From: Anolis sagrei
Lineage: Eukaryota; Chordata; Lepidosauria; Squamata; Anolidae
Reading direction: 5' to 3'
Assembly (NCBI RefSeq): GCF_037176765.1
Contig: NC_090025.1
Span: 92,711,006-92,775,005 of the forward strand
DNA length: 64,000 bases
Shown: in pieces, positions 61,801 through 64,000 of the stretch
Numbering within the stretch: the first letter of the stretch is position 1
Layout of the letters: the number at the start of each line of letters is the position of its first letter
Translations under genes and position numbers: made by a program
The notes under the pieces: generated by a model
Databases searched by the model: none
The model's input: the letters and a program-made list of their open reading frames with translations, nothing else
What the model was told of the DNA's origin: nothing

Positions 61801-63915
61801 CGAGTCAAGGTTATTTATTCTTTTACTCTGTTATAAGTATTATTTTTATTACATTTATTATTTTACTCTATTATTATTATATTTACATTATTTTACTCTA
61901 TTATTATTCCATCTCTTATTTTGCACTATTATTATTACATTTACAGTATTTTACCCTATTATTACTACTACATTTATTATTTTACTCTATTATTATTGTT
62001 TTTATTGCATTTTCATTATTTTACTCTCTTATTATTTTTATTACATTTACAATTTTAATAATAAGTACATTTACATTGAAGGAGGTTAGAATAATGGTTT
62101 AATCAGAGTTGAACAGTCTTATCTTAAATTGCAATTTTATGAAAATATTCAAAAACATTTAGTCTATTGATGCCTCAATTAATGTAATTTTATTGCTATC
62201 TATTTTTATTTTGTAATTGACCCATAGTGAATGCATTTCCCACCCTCGCCTTATATACGAATCAATACGTTTTCCCAGTTTTTTGTGGTAAAATTAGGTG
62301 CCTCGGCTTACATTCGGGTCAGCTTATACTCAAGTATATATGGTAATTAATTTAGCTCAAATCATTCAGATCCCCACAGTAAAATGCAAACAGTTTCAGA
62401 CTTCCCAATATTCCTTTTTACCTGAGGCAAAGTACAATATCTGAAGAGCTCTTCGTCACCTATAAAATCTTGTATTTTTGTAATTGCTTTTTGGTCTGCA
62501 ATAAACTCTGACTTGGCAATTGCAATATCTCTCATGATCACCAATCCAGGCACTTTCACCTCATTTTTGCAGATCTTCATGAACTCATTTCTGAACGAAG
62601 GATTTTTTAAGAGACAGAAAAGTCAGTTACTAATTTGAGTTTGACTAGTAAAACAATTATGTTGGGGGGGGGGGGGGTGGACTAGTTTGAAAAAAAAGAT
62701 GAACAAATTCCTAAGCATACGACACATCTTATTTGCAGTGCAAAACAAATATGAAAGAACAATACAATCTTTTAAATGAAGAACAATTTTAACCAACATA
62801 AACTTATCAGTATTTCAATGGGACTCTAATTAGGACTATTGTTGTATGTCTTCAAGTCATTTCAGACTTAGGTCTTAAGTTTAGGGTTGGGCTGGGTAAA
62901 TTACCTTGGAGGGCAGCATTCGGCCCTCGGGAGTTAGTTTGGGGAGCCCTTCCTTAAAGGAATGAACTGAATGCTTCTAGTAAGAAAAATTATGTATAAC
63001 ATGTCAAGCTAGTGATAATCTGTCAGGAACCACATGGGCTGCAAACAATGCCAAATAAACCCCAACAAAGTCAAACAAAGTGGCAAGATGCCTCCCTCAA
63101 ATTTTGAGAAATAAACACAATATTTCTAATAAATAGATCCTGCAGCCTATTTAAAAGAGAAATTGTCTGGGTTGTTGTAGGTTTTTTCGGGCTATGGTCA
63201 TGTTCTAGAGGCAAGCATCCTCAGAGGTTGTGAGGTCAACACAACATCCTCAGAGGTTGTGACCTCACAATCTCTGAGGATGCTTGCCACAGATGCAGAC
63301 AAAATGTCAGGAGAGAATGCCTCTAGAACATGGCCATATAGCCCGAAAAAACCTACAACAACCCAGTGATTCCAGCCATGAAAGCCTTCGACAATACCGA
63401 GAAATTGTCATTCCTAGAGTTTCTAATGAGAACCAGGATTGTGTCGTGATTTGAGCATTTGTACTAAATGGTTTAAATACCAGCTCAACAAAGGAAATCC
63501 ACTGGGTGACTTTGGGCATATCACACTCTCATACACAAATATAACACACACACTTCAACAAATTTTGACAAGAGAACTGTATGATCGGCTTGCCTTAGAT
63601 TTGTCATAGGTTGTAAATGACTTGAAGCCACATAACAACAACAACAGGTTTCCAGGAGCACAAATGCACCAAAAGGAGTGCATTCTAAATGCATTCTAAT
63701 CAGTTTGAAGACAAGAAAAATAGCCTTGGGACCAGATACAGCCCACTTCCATCACCCCTGTTTTTGACAATCTCTCTGTAGAGATGCAGGAGAACAGATT
63801 TTACCTGAAACATTCAATATCCTCACTGGAAACCAGATTTCTGATGACTAGATAGCCATTCTCCTCATAGAATTGTCTTTGTTCAATGCTAAGGAGGTTA
63901 TTATCCAATGTGTAA
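46811..63915 (-). CDS. PHYH: PHYH, phytanoyl-CoA 2-hydroxylase, peroxisomal; seven 3' coding exons (5' end outside window)
   Basis: Fe(II)/2-oxoglutarate dioxygenase that 2-hydroxylates phytanoyl-CoA in peroxisomal alpha-oxidation; loss causes Refsum disease in human. Exons 63915-63805, 62590-62422, 61101-61020, 59873-59692, 56735-56586, 53574-53440 and 46864-46811 join in frame to 293 residues plus stop, exactly human residues 46-338. The iron ligands fall at human positions His175 and Asp177 ([14 protein letters not shown]) and His264 ([11 protein letters not shown]). The 2-oxoglutarate-binding Arg275 (GFRK) and Asn269 are also kept. The PTS2 leader, encoded by exons 1-2, is not in view. 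Introns are 1.1-6.6 kb and all splice sites look usable, the last with a GC donor. No frameshift or stop in the joined frame, so the gene looks functional. Confidence 0.96.
46952..47657 (+). mobile_element. SPIN-like hAT element containing the Helitron-shared core
   Basis: Flanked by the perfect 8-bp duplication AAATAGAT (46944-46951 and 47658-47665). The left end (TTTTTCTCAACCTTCC... CCTCATGTTGTGGTGGCCCC) and right end (CCCAGGTTGAGAAATGCTG) match SPIN-type hAT termini as I remember them. The interior 47165-47580 is the 'tagttcacctacaatcaaagagc' core also carried by the Helitrons. 706 bp, no transposase. Confidence 0.8.
47660..47790 (+). mobile_element. L2-group 3' end fragment
   Basis: Contains AACCGCCGTGAGTCGCCTCT and GAACAGCGGTATAGAAGT, then an AAATAA-rich tail. 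Confidence 0.65.
48097..49149 (-). mobile_element. SPIN-like hAT element inside the Tigger-like element
   Basis: Begins CAGCATTTCTCAACATGGG and ends GGGTCACCACAACATGAGGA...AAGGTTGAGAACCACTG, the SPIN-type right end. Flanking 8-mers GGTTAGTT and AGTTAGTT agree at 7 of 8. It carries the shared core in the opposite orientation to the element at 46952. A solo LTR lies inside. Confidence 0.82.
48633..48952 (+). mobile_element. Solo LTR inside the SPIN-like hAT
   Basis: 320 bp starting TGTCAGGATG and ending GATCTGACA, flanked by the 5-bp duplication GCGTA (48628-48632 and 48953-48957), with AATAAA at about 48884 indicating + orientation. No internal region: a fossil left by LTR recombination. It is the youngest layer of this three-level nest. 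Confidence 0.85.
49499..50067. other. PHYH intron 8: AT-rich repeat and an L2-type tail
   Basis: 49680-49880 is a TAATATAATATTA-rich low-complexity stretch. 49885-49960 is a + strand L2 3' module (AGTCCCCATCGGGATGAGAA) with an AAATAAAT tail. Confidence 0.6.
50255..50670 (+). mobile_element. L2 LINE 3' end
   Basis: [20 protein letters not shown], then [18 protein letters not shown], followed by GCCGCCCTGAGTCTCCCCTC and an AAATAAAT tail. Confidence 0.85.
50690..52085 (+). repeat. Degenerate minisatellite (TATTATAGACATATAGA units), interrupted by L2
   Basis: Units of about 17-21 bases recur at 50690-51205 and again at 51965-52085. The two L2 antisense pieces (51206-51300 and 51337-51964) sit between, so they were inserted into the array. 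Confidence 0.85.
51337..51964 (-). mobile_element. L2 LINE 3' end
   Basis: On the + strand (TTTA)n is followed by CCGCCCTTCTCACCCCCTAA, then GGGGACTCAGGGCGGCTTAC, and antisense coding of the ...[19 protein letters not shown] type. A shorter sister tail precedes it at 51206-51300. Confidence 0.85.
52086..52480. other. Non-repeat, GC- and CT-rich passenger segment in a Helitron
   Basis: Contains CATTTCCCAGAATGCCTT (resembling a ZNF143-type promoter element), (CA)n, CT-rich tracts and a TATATAGGC near 52452. It has no match to other repeats here. Possibly captured host promoter or exon sequence, but no coding exon is recognised. Confidence 0.35.
52635..53439. other. PHYH: PHYH intron 8, exon-proximal part; no repeat recognised
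   Basis: A/T-rich intron sequence downstream of the GC donor. A pseudo-exon at 53380-53333 was considered and rejected. Confidence 0.5.
53440..53574 (-). CDS. PHYH: PHYH exon 8, followed by a GC donor
   Basis: 135 nt (45 codons) encode [45 protein letters not shown]. The exon ends ACCTGAAG|GCAAGT: a GC donor with an otherwise strong +3 to +6 match. The alternative read-through gives an unrelated C terminus. Confidence 0.94.
53870..55625 (+). mobile_element. Possible long LTR-like element in PHYH intron 7
   Basis: Begins TG (TGCCCCAGCAG), ends CA (TGAGTGCA), with AAATG on both sides (53865-53869 and 55626-55630). It has a promoter-like end: ACCAATCAGC, then CTATAAAAATGC at about 55360, then AATAAAG at 55441 and U5-like sequence. 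It is GC-rich against A/T-rich neighbours. The box order resembles the LTR at 39395-40237. Boundaries and identity are tentative. If real it is a solo LTR fossil, antisense to PHYH. Confidence 0.35.
55638..55835. mobile_element. Penelope-like 3' end arranged as a palindrome
   Basis: The left arm (GGCTGTATGGCATTGTTCTA to GGCTGATATCTTCAGAGAC) is followed at once by its inverse (TCCTCTGAAGATGCTAGCCA to GAGAAATGCTGCTAGAAC). Diverged from the 26821 copy, so independently formed or old. Confidence 0.7.
55860..55995 (-). mobile_element. L2-group 3' end with (AAT)n tail
   Basis: (AAT)n, CTTTATTTATACCCCGCC, GGGACTCGGGGCGGCTTACA: the subfamily seen at 7519 and 35640. Confidence 0.75.
56096..56426 (-). 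mobile_element. Sauria-type tRNA SINE, diverged
   Basis: GGGTAAAGGTAAACATTTTC at the left, Sauria body, inverted tRNA head ending ACTGCGCCACCAGGGGC. More substitutions than the copies at 20687 and 40587. Confidence 0.9.
56586..56735 (-). CDS. PHYH: PHYH exon 7 (distal His and 2OG Arg)
   Basis: 150 nt (50 codons, phase 0 both ends) encode [50 protein letters not shown]. His264 is at 56624-56622 (CAT) and Arg275 at 56591-56589 (CGA). Donor AAG|GTAAGA. Confidence 0.97.
56965..57796 (+). mobile_element. Non-autonomous Helitron, 3'-truncated
   Basis: A|TCTATATATATATAAATG start and the same 5' region as 29057, with the shared core to GGTCTTTGGTGACC. No hairpin-CTAG end. An antisense L2 fragment (57192-57402) interrupts it, bounded by CAAACTT repeats. 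Confidence 0.7.
57192..57402 (-). mobile_element. L2-group 3' fragment inside Helitron
   Basis: (AAT)n, then GTTATTTATACCTCGCTACC and GGGATTCGGTGCGGCTTACA. The duplicated CAAACTT at its edges is consistent with a target-site duplication. Confidence 0.75.
57990..58435 (-). mobile_element. L2 LINE 3' end
   Basis: The minus frame (58410-58141) gives [20 protein letters not shown], then [20 protein letters not shown] and [12 protein letters not shown]. It is the same subfamily as 36966-38340. Confidence 0.88.
58475..59092 (+). mobile_element. Tigger/pogo-like element, sister of 47856
   Basis: Starts TA|CAATGGAACCTCAACTTAAG. It has the uninterrupted GGATTAGTTGATTTTGTG where the other copy holds its hAT. 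The right TIR is degraded and a CR1 fragment abuts it. Confidence 0.7.
59093..59290 (+). mobile_element. CR1 internal fragment
   Basis: [20 protein letters not shown] and [16 protein letters not shown] are legible. It ends in an (AAAT)n run instead of the CR1 3' end. Confidence 0.8.
59291..59691. other. PHYH: PHYH intron 6; possible LINE remnant
   Basis: CCAGAGAAGAAGATTGTAAA... resembles a Penelope/BovB-neighbour remnant but no clear frame is visible. Otherwise featureless up to the exon. Confidence 0.35.
59692..59873 (-). CDS. PHYH: PHYH exon 6 (HxD iron-binding exon)
   Basis: 182 nt encode [60 protein letters not shown]. His175 is at 59847-59845 and Asp177 at 59841-59839. The donor GAG|GTACAC is non-ideal at +4 to +6. 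Confidence 0.97.
59874..60335. other. PHYH: PHYH intron 5, no repeat recognised
   Basis: A/T-rich intron sequence upstream (gene sense) of exon 6; nothing distinctive. Confidence 0.5.
60336..60985 (+). mobile_element. SINE family B split by a solo LTR
   Basis: The head piece GCCCCTGGAGGAGCAATGGG to CAGCAGGACTG, the LTR, then GACTGCTGACCGAAATGTCA, the body and TTCTTAAGTCACTCCTGACA. B box GTTCAAATCC. Diverged relative to 4745. Confidence 0.85.
60383..60773. mobile_element. Solo LTR inside SINE
   Basis: 391 bp with inverted ends TGTCAG...CTGACA and the 5-bp duplication GACTG on both sides (60378-60382 and 60774-60778). No internal region. It shares the terminal hexamers with the LTR at 48633, so they may come from related families. 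Confidence 0.88.
61020..61101 (-). CDS. PHYH: PHYH exon 5
   Basis: 82 nt encode [20 protein letters not shown], then INKPPDP. Acceptor TGTTTCAG, donor G|GTAAGG. Confidence 0.96.
61102..61736. other. PHYH: PHYH intron 4; old inverted-repeat debris
   Basis: 61275-61400 contains an 'agataatccagattatttg...tatataatccagttc' inverted pair typical of an old hAT/MITE remnant. The rest is unremarkable. Confidence 0.35.
61737..62345 (-). mobile_element. TIR DNA transposon, uninterrupted copy of the 14521 family
   Basis: Ends CTGAATATACATGAATATAA and TTATACTCAAGTATATATGG with TA at both edges. The interior is a (TTATTTTACTCTATTATTA)-like array and TTTTTCAGCCCGTTTTAGGC hairpin sequence. It provides a single-copy reference for the duplicated segment at 15516/17597. 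Confidence 0.75.
62422..62590 (-). CDS. PHYH: PHYH exon 4
   Basis: 169 nt encode [56 protein letters not shown]. Acceptor CGTTCAG, donor CAG|GTAAAA, ending on a codon boundary. Confidence 0.96.
62591..63165. other. PHYH: PHYH intron 3: poly-G run and hAT fragment
   Basis: A run of about 14 G at 62663-62677. 62845-62950 is a diverged antisense fragment of the CAGGGGTCC hAT family (TTCAAGTCATTTCAGACTTA, CATTCGGCCCTCGGGAG). Confidence 0.55.
63166..63402. mobile_element. Penelope-like 3' end arranged as a palindrome
   Basis: The left arm TTTTTTCGGGCTATGGTCAT...GCAAGCATCCTCAGAGGTTG is followed by the inverse arm ending CCATATAGCCCGAAAAAACC, then the 3' end TTCCAGCCATGAAAGCCTTC. The centre has a small further duplication (CATCCTCAGAGGTTGTGA occurs twice). 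Confidence 0.75.
63805..63915 (-). CDS. PHYH: PHYH exon 3 (human numbering)
   Basis: 111 nt between CTTTACAG and AG|GTAAAA encode [20 protein letters not shown], then [16 protein letters not shown], human residues 46-81. The first base completes the preceding codon, so an upstream exon is required. Confidence 0.95.
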
Positions 63916-64000
63916 CTGTAAAGACATAAAAATAAACAAACAAATATATGTAAAAAAGATCAAAATGCTAAGAAAAATTGAAAGGAATATGTTTAAAAAT

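Overview
This is vertebrate nuclear DNA, almost certainly from a squamate reptile (a lizard-type genome). Two host genes are present, both on the minus strand. The repeats include Sauria-type tRNA SINEs with (ACCTTT)n tails, BovB, CR1, L2, L1 and R4-like LINEs, a Vingi/Ingi-like LINE, Penelope-like elements, SPIN-like hAT transposons, mariner, Tigger-like elements and Helitrons. I know of no other vertebrate group with this combination. Nothing prokaryotic is present, and most long open frames are LINE coding remnants.

Host genes. UCMA (unique cartilage matrix-associated / Gla-rich protein) is complete: five coding exons between 35210 and 14253, 146 codons plus stop, all four introns in phase 1. 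PHYH (phytanoyl-CoA 2-hydroxylase) is partial: seven coding exons between 63915 and 46811, matching human exons 3-9. They encode 293 residues, equivalent to human residues 46-338, and all iron and 2-oxoglutarate ligands are intact. The first two PHYH exons lie beyond the right edge. PHYH upstream of UCMA on the same strand matches the human 10p13 order. The exon joins were made by eye from splice sites, reading frame and remembered human proteins.

Layout. 1-14.2 kb: LINE, SINE and mariner debris plus the probable UCMA 3' UTR. 14.2-35.2 kb: UCMA, whose introns hold most of the repeats; intron 4 contains a 3.9-kb nest of transposons. 35.2-46.8 kb: spacer with L2 copies, an LTR-element remnant and a mariner. 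46.8-63.9 kb: PHYH; its last intron holds a Tigger-like element containing a SPIN-like hAT containing a solo LTR, and a 2.6-kb Helitron.

Most notable observations: (1) a 5'-truncated BovB flanked by a direct duplication of about 281 bp, each arm later hit at a different place by a hAT MITE of one family, so each arm preserves the other's empty site; (2) an interior sequence shared by Helitrons and SPIN-like hAT elements; (3) Penelope-like 3' ends repeatedly arranged as palindromes; (4) a composite of SINE plus antisense L2 present twice; (5) a GC-AG last intron in PHYH and a tandem CAGCAG acceptor in UCMA. I found no new gene system, CRISPR array, rRNA gene or functional tRNA gene.
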